Below, piece after piece: positions 1-5,031 of a DNA stretch of 5,031 bases. Below the pieces are notes generated by a model that did not search any database, was not told where the DNA came from, and saw only the letters and a list, made by a program, of their open reading frames with translations. How positions within the stretch are numbered: the stretch's first letter is position 1; every line of letters begins with the position of its first letter. Source of the DNA: Oscillospiraceae bacterium (lineage in GTDB: Bacteria; Bacillota; Clostridia; Oscillospirales; Oscillospiraceae); the NCBI GenBank assembly GCA_021199595.1, contig JAJQHT010000195.1, positions 1-5,031 of the forward strand, written 5' to 3'. The position numbers and the translations under genes were made by a program.

Positions 1-381
1 GTCCTGGCTTATGCCTACCATCTTGGCGCCCTGGCGGGAGGAAATTTTCTTATCCAGCCAAAGCTGCTTTGCCTCCTCAAAATTGTCGGGCACAGGCATT
101 CTCGGTCTACCGAAGGTGACGCCCCGCTCCTGGGCCGCAGCAATGCCCTCCCGCTGACGTTCCCGCCGCCACTGATGGTTAGCCTCCACCTGCGCCAGCG
201 CTGCTTCCAGCTCGGCGACACGGCTCTCCAGCTCGCTGATGGCATCTTCCGCCTGCTTCAGCGTCTCGGACTCCCAGCCTTCCCCCAGGCGCTCGCTGAC
301 CTTCGCCATCTCTTCTTTCAGCGTCTGATAGTTCACCGTGTTTTTAGCCTCTGCGCCAGTATTTTCGACGTTATTCTGCAT
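1..381 (-). CDS. Coiled-coil protein with resolvase-type DNA-binding tail (partial, 3' end beyond window)
   Basis: The frame is open from an ATG at 381 to the window edge, giving 127 visible residues and no stop. Residues about 41-67 form a regular heptad-like coiled coil (LKQAEDAISELESRVAELEA). Residues 73-93 (RERQREGIAAAQERG followed by VTFGRP) match the segment that links the catalytic domain of serine recombinases/resolvases to their DNA-binding domain. Residues 101-127 look like the resolvase-type helix-turn-helix (W108, ISSRQGAKMVGIS). The catalytic resolvase domain with its nucleophilic serine is absent: the N-terminus is polar and then coiled coil. The start is supported by AAGGAAGAGG, 8 nt upstream of the ATG. 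The gene follows the LCP gene by 90 nt on the same strand, so it may be the last gene of the operon or separate. DNA binding is inferred from the family; a regulatory rather than recombination role is my inference. Only the HTH end should be missing. Confidence 0.75.
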   Translation of the reverse strand, partial: MQNNVENTGAEAKNTVNYQTLKEEMAKVSERLGEGWESETLKQAEDAISELESRVAELEAALAQVEANHQWRRERQREGIAAAQERGVTFGRPRMPVPDNFEEAKQLWLDKKISSRQGAKMVGISQD

Positions 382-389
382 TGCTTGTT

Positions 390-399
390 CCTCTTCCTT
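390..399 (-). promoter_or_regulatory. Ribosome binding site of the resolvase-tail gene
   Basis: AAGGAAGAGG lies 8 nt upstream of the ATG at 381. It decides this start over a GTG further upstream in the same open frame, which lacks a comparable site. The rest of the gap (382-471) holds no clear promoter or terminator. Confidence 0.6.
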
Positions 400-471
400 A
401 ATATTTCTTTCGCAAAATGAAAGTGCTATATACACCGCAGCCGTTTGCCGCCGCGATAAAATCCAAAGCAA

Positions 472-1536
472 TTACTCCTCATCAACGGGGATATAAAACA
501 GGTCAATAACCAGCTGCTGCAGCGCAGCCTCGTCCACGTAATATTCCATATATACATCACCCAGGACGGCCTCCCCCTCCGGCGAGATAATCTCGGAAAG
601 GGTATACTCCGTCAGCTGACTGCCATAGTCAGACAGCGCGTTTATGTCGCAGTCCGTGACCAGATAATCCGCCACGGCGGTATACGCCTCAAGCAGGAAT
701 GCGGAATCCTCCGCAACCGCCTCCTTCAGCGCCGCGGAAAGCGCCGTCATATAGGTCTTTTGCCTCTCCATGCGGGCCAGGTTTGTGCTGTCGTCCGTCA
801 TGGAGGAACGGGCACGGACATAATACAGCGCGTGCTCTCCCATCAAAGTGACGGTCTCCCCCTGCACCAGGGTATCGTCCACCCCGGTAAAATCGTCCTC
901 AATCGTGACGGTCACGCCGCCAACCAAATCGTTCAGCACGGCCACCGCGTCCATGGTCAGGGACAGGTAGTTGTCTATCGTCACGCCATAGAGAAACGAC
1001 GACACCGTGGTAACAGTATTCTCGCAGCTGTCCTCCAGACCGCTGCCATAGGTATGCGCCAGGGCAATCTGCTCGTTGGTCACGCCTATGTAGTCGCCCA
1101 GCGCACCCAGCACAGATACGTCCGTCATTGTGTCCCGGTTTATGTGCAGCAAAGTACAGGTCTTTGCGTCATTATCAAAAATCGCCAGCAATATCAGATC
1201 CGCCTGGCCGCTGTTGCGGTAGCTGTCGGATTCTGTCAGCTCATAATCGTCAATACCTAGAATGAGCAAGGTTGTAAGGTTTTCGTTCGTGGCGTATTGC
1301 GCACCGTTATAGTAAATGGTGGATGTCGCTTCGCCGTCATCGTCCAAAGGGGAAACGGCGTCCGTGTCGTCGTCCTCCTCCTTGACTGTGGTACGGCTTG
1401 CCGCCGTATCCGCGCCCTCCGGCGCGACCTCCTGGCTCGCCTCAAAGCGGCCCGCCAGTATGTAAACAGCAATCAGAAGCGCGGCCACCGCAATGGCAAG
1501 CAGAATCCCTTTCAAGTTTTTCTTTCGTATCCGCAT
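472..1536 (-). CDS. LCP (LytR-CpsA-Psr) family cell-wall polymer ligase
   Basis: This 354-residue protein has a basic N-terminus (MRIRKKNLK), one membrane segment at about 10-29, a very acidic linker at about 32-70 (EEDDDTD, DDDGE), and an extracytoplasmic LCP domain at about 87-265. LCP landmarks are visible: LLILGIDD (90-97), QAD (111-113) where many members have RSD, NRDT (133-136), LVGGVTV (204-210), YVRAR (239-243) and RMERQ (255-259). The paired arginines, the R-x3-Q and the acidic residues correspond to those that bind the polyprenyl pyrophosphate and metal in this family. Known members transfer teichoic acids or capsular polysaccharide from lipid carriers to peptidoglycan. Older annotations as a 'LytR transcriptional regulator' are misleading. 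Within a CPS locus, attachment of the locus polymer to the wall is the natural inference. A C-terminal extension of about 90 residues is unassigned. The start is set by AAAAAAGGAGG, 10 nt upstream. The gene sits 78 nt after the sortase-substrate gene. Confidence 0.9.
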   Translation of the reverse strand: MRIRKKNLKGILLAIAVAALLIAVYILAGRFEASQEVAPEGADTAASRTTVKEEDDDTDAVSPLDDDGEATSTIYYNGAQYATNENLTTLLILGIDDYELTESDSYRNSGQADLILLAIFDNDAKTCTLLHINRDTMTDVSVLGALGDYIGVTNEQIALAHTYGSGLEDSCENTVTTVSSFLYGVTIDNYLSLTMDAVAVLNDLVGGVTVTIEDDFTGVDDTLVQGETVTLMGEHALYYVRARSSMTDDSTNLARMERQKTYMTALSAALKEAVAEDSAFLLEAYTAVADYLVTDCDINALSDYGSQLTEYTLSEIISPEGEAVLGDVYMEYYVDEAALQQLVIDLFYIPVDEE

Positions 1537-1546
1537 ACCCGGGCCG

Positions 1547-1557
1547 CCTCCTTTTTT
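1547..1557 (-). promoter_or_regulatory. Strong ribosome binding site of the LCP gene
   Basis: AAAAAAGGAGG is followed by a 10-nt spacer and the ATG at 1536. It lies 10 nt past the base of the hairpin at 1568-1597, so the hairpin does not itself cover the site. Confidence 0.75.
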
Positions 1558-1567
1558 CTAATTCAGC

Positions 1568-1597
1568 ATAGGCATCTGAGGATAATCAGATGCCTAT
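1568..1597. repeat. Perfect 12-bp inverted repeat (intercistronic hairpin)
   Basis: The arms ATAGGCATCTGA (1568-1579) and TCAGATGCCTAT (1586-1597) are exactly complementary across a 6-nt loop (GGATAA). The hairpin lies between the stop of the sorting-signal protein (1615) and the LCP ribosome binding site. A T-run, which a Rho-independent terminator would need, follows on neither strand: the minus strand continues GCTGAATTAGAAAAAAGG and the plus strand ACTCATCATGTGATTT. It could be an mRNA processing or stability element, or a partial attenuator that sets the ratio of surface protein to LCP. The structure is directly visible; the role is inferred. Confidence 0.8.
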
Positions 1598-1614
1598 ACT
1601 CATCATGTGATTTC

Positions 1615-2313
1615 TTACTCTTCCGTCTTCTTCCGGGCGCTCACAAAGCAATAGCCTGCGCCAAGAAGCAAAACCACGATGGCGGCCGTCCATCCGGCTG
1701 TGTTATAGCCGGTCTGGGGGGATGTAGCAGAGCCGGTGCCAGTGCCAGTGCCGGAACTCGTTCCGCCGCTGGTAGAACCGCCGCTGGAAATTTCCTTCAG
1801 CACAAAGGCAATCGCGCAAAGATGCTCGAAGGTAGCGGTAACGGTAGAGCCATCAGTGATGAACTCCGCCTCATCCCATTGGCCGGTTGTGTGATTCCAG
1901 TACAGAACCCCGATCACCTCATGGGTCGCGTCATCCCGCAGGAATGTCACCGTAACAGGCGTTTCTGAGGTGACAATGGTATCAACAACCTCCTGCTCCA
2001 CAAGAGAGCCGTCGCTTTCATAGTGCAGACTTACATCCACAACCTCAACTGCAATCGCATCGTCATAAGTTGTGTTTACTGTGTCAAGCAGCGTGGTCTT
2101 CTGCTCATCCGTCAGGTCCGCCTCTGTGATCTCGGTAACCTTCATTTCAATGTCTTCCCCGTTGACGTCCTCAACAAGGCTTGTAACGTCAGTAATCTGA
2201 ACATCGCCATCCTGTGCATAGGTGATGCTGGAAACAGCGCTGTCCGCCAATGCGGGAACCGCCAACGCAAGGAGCAGGGCGAGAGCCGCCACCATGGATA
2301 ATAACTTCTTCAT
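1615..2313 (-). CDS. Secreted acidic protein with SPQTG cell-wall sorting signal (sortase B substrate candidate)
   Basis: This 232-residue protein has a clear signal peptide (MKKLLS, then a Leu/Ala-rich core) with likely cleavage after ALA at residue 23. The mature part (24-175) is acidic, rich in Thr, Val and Asp and probably beta-rich; I do not recognise it as a named domain. A Gly/Ser/Thr linker (176-197) precedes SPQTGYN (198-204), a hydrophobic segment (about 206-224) and a basic tail (ARKKTEE). That tripartite end is the classic sorting signal. SPQTG fits the (S/P)PxTG-type motifs known for some clostridial class B sortases, and the sortase gene lies immediately upstream, so covalent attachment to peptidoglycan is a strong inference. 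The biological function is unknown; adhesion or a structural role linked to the capsule are guesses. The start is fixed by AAAGGAGGA upstream of the ATG. The sortase stop is 46 nt away. Confidence 0.88.
   Translation of the reverse strand: MKKLLSMVAALALLLALAVPALADSAVSSITYAQDGDVQITDVTSLVEDVNGEDIEMKVTEITEADLTDEQKTTLLDTVNTTYDDAIAVEVVDVSLHYESDGSLVEQEVVDTIVTSETPVTVTFLRDDATHEVIGVLYWNHTTGQWDEAEFITDGSTVTATFEHLCAIAFVLKEISSGGSTSGGTSSGTGTGTGSATSPQTGYNTAGWTAAIVVLLLGAGYCFVSARKKTEE
1732..1755. repeat. Four-unit hexamer tandem repeat in the wall-spanning linker
   Basis: The plus strand reads GCCGGT GCCAGT GCCAGT GCCGGA. On the coding (minus) strand it encodes alternating Gly and Thr (about residues 187-194) just before the SPQTG signal. 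The unit is 6 bp, so slippage would change linker length by two residues without breaking the frame. Confidence 0.6.
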
Positions 2314-2320
2314 GGGAATC

Positions 2321-2329
2321 TCCTCCTTT
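2321..2329 (-). promoter_or_regulatory. Strong ribosome binding site of the sorting-signal protein
   Basis: AAAGGAGGA lies 7 nt upstream of the ATG at 2313, a near-perfect Shine-Dalgarno sequence. The sortase just upstream has only weak initiation signals. This suggests the substrate is made in larger amounts than its processing enzyme. Confidence 0.8.
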
Positions 2330-2359
2330 CCTCAAAGATTTCGCTTTATATCTACTGGA

Positions 2360-3142
2360 TCACTCGACCAGAGTCGCCATGACCAGGAAGCGATAAGTGT
2401 TGTCCCGCGCCAGGCAGGTAGAGAGGATAAGCACCTTGTCCCCCGCCTCCGGGGCGTTGGCCTCATTGATTTGGGCCTCTATGCTCCGTATGCTGAGTAC
2501 CTCCTCAATAAAGGACGTGAAAACGGAGTCTATAGTAAAGTCATTGTTATACAGCAGATGGGAGTTTGAATACGGCACCGCCGCGAACACCGCGTATTCC
2601 AGCAGCCCGTCCGGGGTGTATACCTTGATGTTCGGGTTCTCCAGGAAAAATTCGCTGTCCGAATAATACGCCTGCAAATTCCCAAAGATGGCCCCGGAGC
2701 TCATGTGGTGTCCATATAAGACCGTTACCGGGTCAGTGAAGTCAGTGCTGTTATACAGCTCCGAAAACACTGCGCCATTGGCGGAATAATCCCCGTCGCT
2801 GTTGTGGGTCATATAATAGCTGTTGTCCGTCGGGTGCTGTACAATGGGATAGTCGATGTTGGTGTTGTCAATCTGTAACCAAGCATATATGTCGCCGTTA
2901 ATGGCCTGCAGCTCCTCGAAATCAATCGGGCTTTCGTATGGCTCCGCCGTCTCCTCCGGGACAGCGGTCTCTGCCGGCCCGGTTTCTGGCTCTGCTGCGG
3001 CGGTTGCCTCCGGCGCAACGGTGGCTGAGACTGTCTCCGTCTCCGCCTGGGGCGCATAGGTTCTCCTCCCCAGCTGCCACGCGCACACAACGGCAGCCGC
3101 AAGGCACAGCACGCCTATCACGATGTATATGCCCTTCTTCAT
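2360..3142 (-). CDS. srtB: Class B sortase (membrane-anchored cysteine transpeptidase)
   Basis: This 260-residue protein has an N-terminal membrane anchor (about 5-24) followed by a low-complexity Ala/Glu/Pro/Thr stalk (about 30-70). The catalytic domain begins near PIDFEELQAIN (72-82). The active-site set is complete: His145 in LYGHHM (142-147), Cys243 in LSTC (240-243) and Arg251 in TYRFLV (249-254). The N-terminal WLQIDNTNIDYPIVQ region (88-102), the NGAVF stretch (122-126) and the helical segment before the catalytic cysteine (about 203-228) are typical of class B rather than class A or C. The enzyme cleaves a sorting motif between Thr and the next residue and joins the protein to peptidoglycan outside the membrane. 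Its evident substrate is the SPQTG protein encoded next. The start overlaps the phosphatase stop (ATGA, 3139-3142), and the nearest GGAGG is poorly spaced, so translation probably depends on coupling. The position inside a CPS regulatory operon is unusual. Confidence 0.93.
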   Translation of the reverse strand: MKKGIYIVIGVLCLAAAVVCAWQLGRRTYAPQAETETVSATVAPEATAAAEPETGPAETAVPEETAEPYESPIDFEELQAINGDIYAWLQIDNTNIDYPIVQHPTDNSYYMTHNSDGDYSANGAVFSELYNSTDFTDPVTVLYGHHMSSGAIFGNLQAYYSDSEFFLENPNIKVYTPDGLLEYAVFAAVPYSNSHLLYNNDFTIDSVFTSFIEEVLSIRSIEAQINEANAPEAGDKVLILSTCLARDNTYRFLVMATLVE

Positions 3143-3852
3143 GCCCAGGCCCCGCTTTCCTCCAGCGCCAGCGCCTCATATTCCGCGAGGTAATCCAGCG
3201 CCTCCTGTCCCAGCTTTTGCCGGATAAGCTCCCGTGCCGGGCCAAGATTCGGCGGGCGGGTGGTCGTGTTATGCGCGTCCGAGCCAAGAAATTGTATCTG
3301 CCCGTTTTCCAGCATATGTAAAGCCCGGCGGGCGGTCTTACGCGTGAGGAAAAACTCCGCGTTGCACTGGATGTATATATCCAACCCCATAAAATCCGCC
3401 AGGATGCGCTTTGGCTGAAAGTCCATATACCGCTCTACGTGCGCGGCCACCGGCTTGACGCCGCGGCGGCTTATGGCGGCCACCTCCCGGAGCATCCGCT
3501 CGTTCCAGCGGACAAAGGGCATTTCCAGCAGCAGCAGCCGCGTTCCCTCCAGGCACAGGGAGTCCAAATCCTCCGTGATGCTTATGCCGTTGAAAAAGCG
3601 AACCTCCGCCCCCAGAAGGAGCCGGGGATAATCGCCCCCGCTGGCCTCCAGCACCGAGGTCAGGCGGCGAAAGGCCATATCCCGCCGGGCCAGAAACTGC
3701 GCCGGGGAATTATCCTCTCCATAAAAATGGGGCGTGACGGCCACGGCATCCGCCCCATAAGCGGCGCTGGCCTCCAGCATGGCAAGGGAGGTGGAGACGT
3801 CTTTGCTTCCATCATCCATACCCGGTAGAATATGTGTATGGAAATCAAGCAT
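3139..3852 (-). CDS. cpsB: CpsB/YwqE-type PHP-domain protein-tyrosine phosphatase
   Basis: This 237-residue protein has full family length and all PHP metal-binding motifs: DFHTHILPGMDDG (3-15), TPHFY (40-44), GAEVRF (81-86), AAHVERY (136-142), QCNAEFF (162-168) and GSDAHN (190-195). CpsB/CapC/YwqE proteins are manganese-dependent cytoplasmic phosphatases. They dephosphorylate the tyrosine cluster of the partner bacterial tyrosine kinase and so reset the polysaccharide-assembly cycle. The kinase is encoded directly upstream: its stop ends 8 nt before this ATG, and the sequence between is G-rich (GGGACGGA), so coupling is likely. The 3' end overlaps the sortase start by 4 nt. Nothing appears missing or degraded. 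Other PHP proteins such as histidinol phosphatase share the fold, but the LPGMDDG opening and the neighbours make CpsB the clear choice. Confidence 0.95.
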   Translation of the reverse strand: MLDFHTHILPGMDDGSKDVSTSLAMLEASAAYGADAVAVTPHFYGEDNSPAQFLARRDMAFRRLTSVLEASGGDYPRLLLGAEVRFFNGISITEDLDSLCLEGTRLLLLEMPFVRWNERMLREVAAISRRGVKPVAAHVERYMDFQPKRILADFMGLDIYIQCNAEFFLTRKTARRALHMLENGQIQFLGSDAHNTTTRPPNLGPARELIRQKLGQEALDYLAEYEALALEESGAWA

Positions 3853-3860
3853 TCCGTCCC

Positions 3861-4646
3861 TTACCTGCCTTTTCCATAGTAATTGCCGTAATAGCTGTTC
3901 TTGTATTTCTTGTTATACGCCTTATAGTACCCGCGGTCGGATTCCGACGCGGCGTTGAACACGAATCCCAAAATATGCGCGTCCACAAGCTCCAACTGGC
4001 GCATAGTCTCCGCCAGTGCGCTGCGGGTCGTTCTGTCCTTGCGGACAATAACGAACAGACCGTCTACCACATGGGAGACCACCAGTGCGTCCGCCACCGC
4101 CATGACCGGCGGCAGATCGAGGATGATATAGTCATACCGCTCCTTGAGCTTATCCAGCAACACATTCATCCGGCTGGAGCCGAGCAGCTCCGAAGGGTTC
4201 GGCGGCACATCCCCCGCCACGATAACGTCAAAGGTCAGCTCATCCCCGTCCTTCAGGGATATGGCGCACTCCTGTATGGCGCTGTTCACGGAGTTCAGGC
4301 CCACCAGAAGGTTTGAAAGCCCCGGCTTGCTGCTCAGCTGCAGGGTCTTCGCCACGTTCGACAGACGCATATCCCCGTCTATCAGAAGCACGCTCTTTTC
4401 CGCTTCCGCCAGCGTATACGCAAGGTTTATGGATGTCAGGCTCTTGCCCTCCCCATGGAAGGCGCTGGTCACGCCGATGATGCGGTGCTCCGCCTCTCCG
4501 GAGAAGGAAAACACCAGATTCGTCCGCAAAAGCTTATATGCCTCCGCAGCGGCAAAGTTCATCCGCGGCCCAATGAGATAAGCCCGGTCTGTTGCGTCGT
4601 CCCGCGCCGGGGCCTGAGACTTGCGCTTACTGTTCAGCTTAGCCAT
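3861..4646 (-). CDS. cpsD: CpsD/YwqD-type bacterial tyrosine (BY) kinase, capsule regulation
   Basis: This 261-residue protein is a P-loop BY-kinase in the split Gram-positive arrangement (cytosolic kinase, separate membrane activator). Visible motifs are EAYKLLRTNL (35-44), the oligomer-interface motif E-x2-R-x2-R with Lys at the first Arg; Walker A GEGKS (65-69), preceded by His64 where Pro is usual; Walker A' LLIDGDMR (87-94); PPNPSELL (148-155); and Walker B IILDLPP (174-180). The C-terminal tail has eight tyrosines within residues 240-257, the autophosphorylation cluster. In known systems the CpsC-type partner activates the kinase, the cluster is phosphorylated between subunits, and CpsB removes the phosphates; this cycle controls polymer length and export. 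The start overlaps the CpsC stop by 8 nt, and AAGGAGG lies 6 nt upstream of the ATG. MinD/ParA ATPases share the fold, but the tyrosine tail and neighbours exclude them. Confidence 0.96.
   Translation of the reverse strand: MAKLNSKRKSQAPARDDATDRAYLIGPRMNFAAAEAYKLLRTNLVFSFSGEAEHRIIGVTSAFHGEGKSLTSINLAYTLAEAEKSVLLIDGDMRLSNVAKTLQLSSKPGLSNLLVGLNSVNSAIQECAISLKDGDELTFDVIVAGDVPPNPSELLGSSRMNVLLDKLKERYDYIILDLPPVMAVADALVVSHVVDGLFVIVRKDRTTRSALAETMRQLELVDAHILGFVFNAASESDRGYYKAYNKKYKNSYYGNYYGKGR
3876..3929 (-). other. C-terminal tyrosine cluster of the BY-kinase
   Basis: Residues 240-257 hold tyrosines at 240, 241, 244, 248, 252, 253, 256 and 257, mixed with Lys, Asn and Gly. This is the expected autophosphorylation region and the likely substrate of the neighbouring PHP phosphatase. 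Confidence 0.85.
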
Positions 4647-5031
4647 TGTCCGCCTCCTTCTTTATCGTCTGGCCGTCCGTGGATTTTGATGCGGGCGACC
4701 TTCTCGCCGGCTGGCGCGTTTCAGGCCTGGAACCGGCGCTCCGCTTATCCCCCGTCTCCGGCGGACGCTTTGCTCCCGTTTGCCCGCTTGGGCGCTTTTT
4801 GTAGTAGTAGCTCCCATATTTGCTGTATTTTCCATATCTGCCGTATTTATCCTTCGAGGAGGCGGACATATCGGGTATGACCGCCAGCAGCGGGATCTTT
4901 CCATAGGTCTTGGTCAGGTAGTCCTCGCTGTGGATGTCCCCGTCGAACAGGTAGCGGACGATGATGACCGCCGCCGACAGCAAAAGACCTATCAGCGCGC
5001 CCATGGCCGTGTTTCTCGTATAGCTGGGAGC
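4639..5031 (-). CDS. cpsC: CpsC/YveK-like polysaccharide co-polymerase and kinase activator (partial, 5' end beyond window)
   Basis: Only the last 130 residues are visible; the frame is open through the right edge (APSYTRNTA precedes the internal Met at 5004), so that Met is not the start. The visible part begins just before the second membrane segment (GALIGLLLSAAVIIV). It continues with RYLFDGDIHSEDYLTKTYG and KIPLLAVIPD, the characteristic cytoplasmic end of Wzz/CpsC/YveK proteins. These two-pass membrane proteins set polysaccharide chain length, and their cytoplasmic tail activates the CpsD kinase. Unusually, the protein does not stop soon after the IPD motif. A tyrosine/lysine/glycine-rich cluster (seven Tyr) follows, then about 50 basic, low-complexity residues rich in Arg, Lys, Pro, Ser and Thr. 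The stop lies inside the kinase start (ATGGCTAA), an 8-nt overlap that supports co-translation of the pair. The Wzz domain itself is not visible. Confidence 0.9.
   Translation of the reverse strand, partial: APSYTRNTAMGALIGLLLSAAVIIVRYLFDGDIHSEDYLTKTYGKIPLLAVIPDMSASSKDKYGRYGKYSKYGSYYYKKRPSGQTGAKRPPETGDKRSAGSRPETRQPARRSPASKSTDGQTIKKEADNG
4653..4659 (-). promoter_or_regulatory. Ribosome binding site of the kinase gene
   Basis: AAGGAGG lies 6 nt upstream of the ATG at 4646, inside the end of the CpsC coding region. It fixes the kinase start and keeps the pair together despite the overlap. Confidence 0.8.
4795..4854 (-). other. Tyrosine-rich cluster in the CpsC-like cytoplasmic tail
   Basis: Twenty codons encode a Lys/Gly/Ser/Tyr tract with seven tyrosines, including a YYY run (GTA x3 on the plus strand at 4801-4809). 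It resembles the composition of the kinase's own tyrosine tail but lies in the activator protein, right after the conserved IPD motif. A role as an extra phospho-acceptor is inferred. Confidence 0.65.

Noticed and set aside
175..420. Plus-strand open frame of 81 codons
   Set aside because: It lies opposite the coiled-coil/resolvase-tail gene, whose heptads and GRP-HTH motif are convincing. The Leu/Phe/Gln-rich translation is the complement of Glu/Lys/Gln codons.
382..471. Possible promoter or terminator between the LCP and resolvase-tail genes
   Set aside because: A TATATA stretch exists but has no paired -35, and I found no stable hairpin followed by T residues.
760..1260. Plus-strand open frame of 166 codons opposite the LCP gene
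   Set aside because: The composition (His, Gln, Val-rich) is that of an antisense shadow; the opposite strand encodes a clear LCP domain with family motifs.
1297..1968. Plus-strand open frame of 223 codons, antisense across the LCP start, hairpin and surface-protein end
   Set aside because: It is Arg/Cys/Gly-rich with no recognisable domain or good ribosome binding site, and it lies opposite two well-supported genes; it is a shadow of their codon composition.
2314..2359. Possible promoter for the surface-protein gene (TATAAA at about 2345-2350 on the minus strand)
   Set aside because: No acceptable -35 hexamer is found 16-18 nt upstream, so the match is probably chance in an AT-rich gap.
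2922..3287. Minus-strand frame of 121 codons bridging the phosphatase end and the sortase start
   Set aside because: It is Arg-rich, out of frame with both genes, has no motifs, and overlaps the conserved ATGA junction.
4639..5004. ATG at 5004 as the true start of the CpsC-like gene
   Set aside because: The frame stays open to the window edge, and the Met sits at the start of the second membrane segment; the family needs an N-terminal membrane segment and a Wzz domain before it.

Overview
The window looks like part of a capsule/exopolysaccharide (CPS) locus from a moderately G+C-rich Gram-positive bacterium. A gut Clostridia (Oscillospirales-like) member is my best guess. The evidence is the Firmicutes-type split of the Wzc kinase into CpsC plus CpsD, a PHP-family CpsB phosphatase, a class B sortase with a cell-wall sorting-signal substrate, an LCP-family wall ligase, and strong AGGAGG ribosome binding sites. 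The taxon is inferred from family types only.

All seven supported genes lie on the minus strand, so transcription runs from high to low coordinates. In that order: the C-terminal part of a CpsC-like membrane adaptor (5031-4639, cut by the right edge); a CpsD-type tyrosine kinase (4646-3861); a CpsB-type phosphotyrosine phosphatase (3852-3139); a class B sortase (3142-2360); a secreted acidic protein with an SPQTG sorting signal (2313-1615); an LCP-family protein (1536-472); and the start of a coiled-coil plus resolvase-type DNA-binding protein (381-1, cut by the left edge).

The first four genes are tightly packed (8-nt overlap, 8-nt gap, ATGA overlap), which indicates one translationally coupled message. 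The next gaps are 46, 78 and 90 nt. The 78-nt gap holds a perfect 12-bp hairpin without a T-run. I see no convincing promoter or Rho-independent terminator in the window.

Functionally, CpsC/CpsD/CpsB would form the phosphotyrosine switch controlling polysaccharide chain length and export. The LCP protein is the likely ligase joining a polymer to peptidoglycan. The sortase and its adjacent substrate add a protein-anchoring module between the two. The last, partial gene carries the DNA-binding end of a serine recombinase without its catalytic domain and may be a repurposed regulator. The most notable points are this embedded sortase/substrate pair, a second tyrosine-rich cluster in the CpsC tail, and the catalytic-domain-less resolvase tail.
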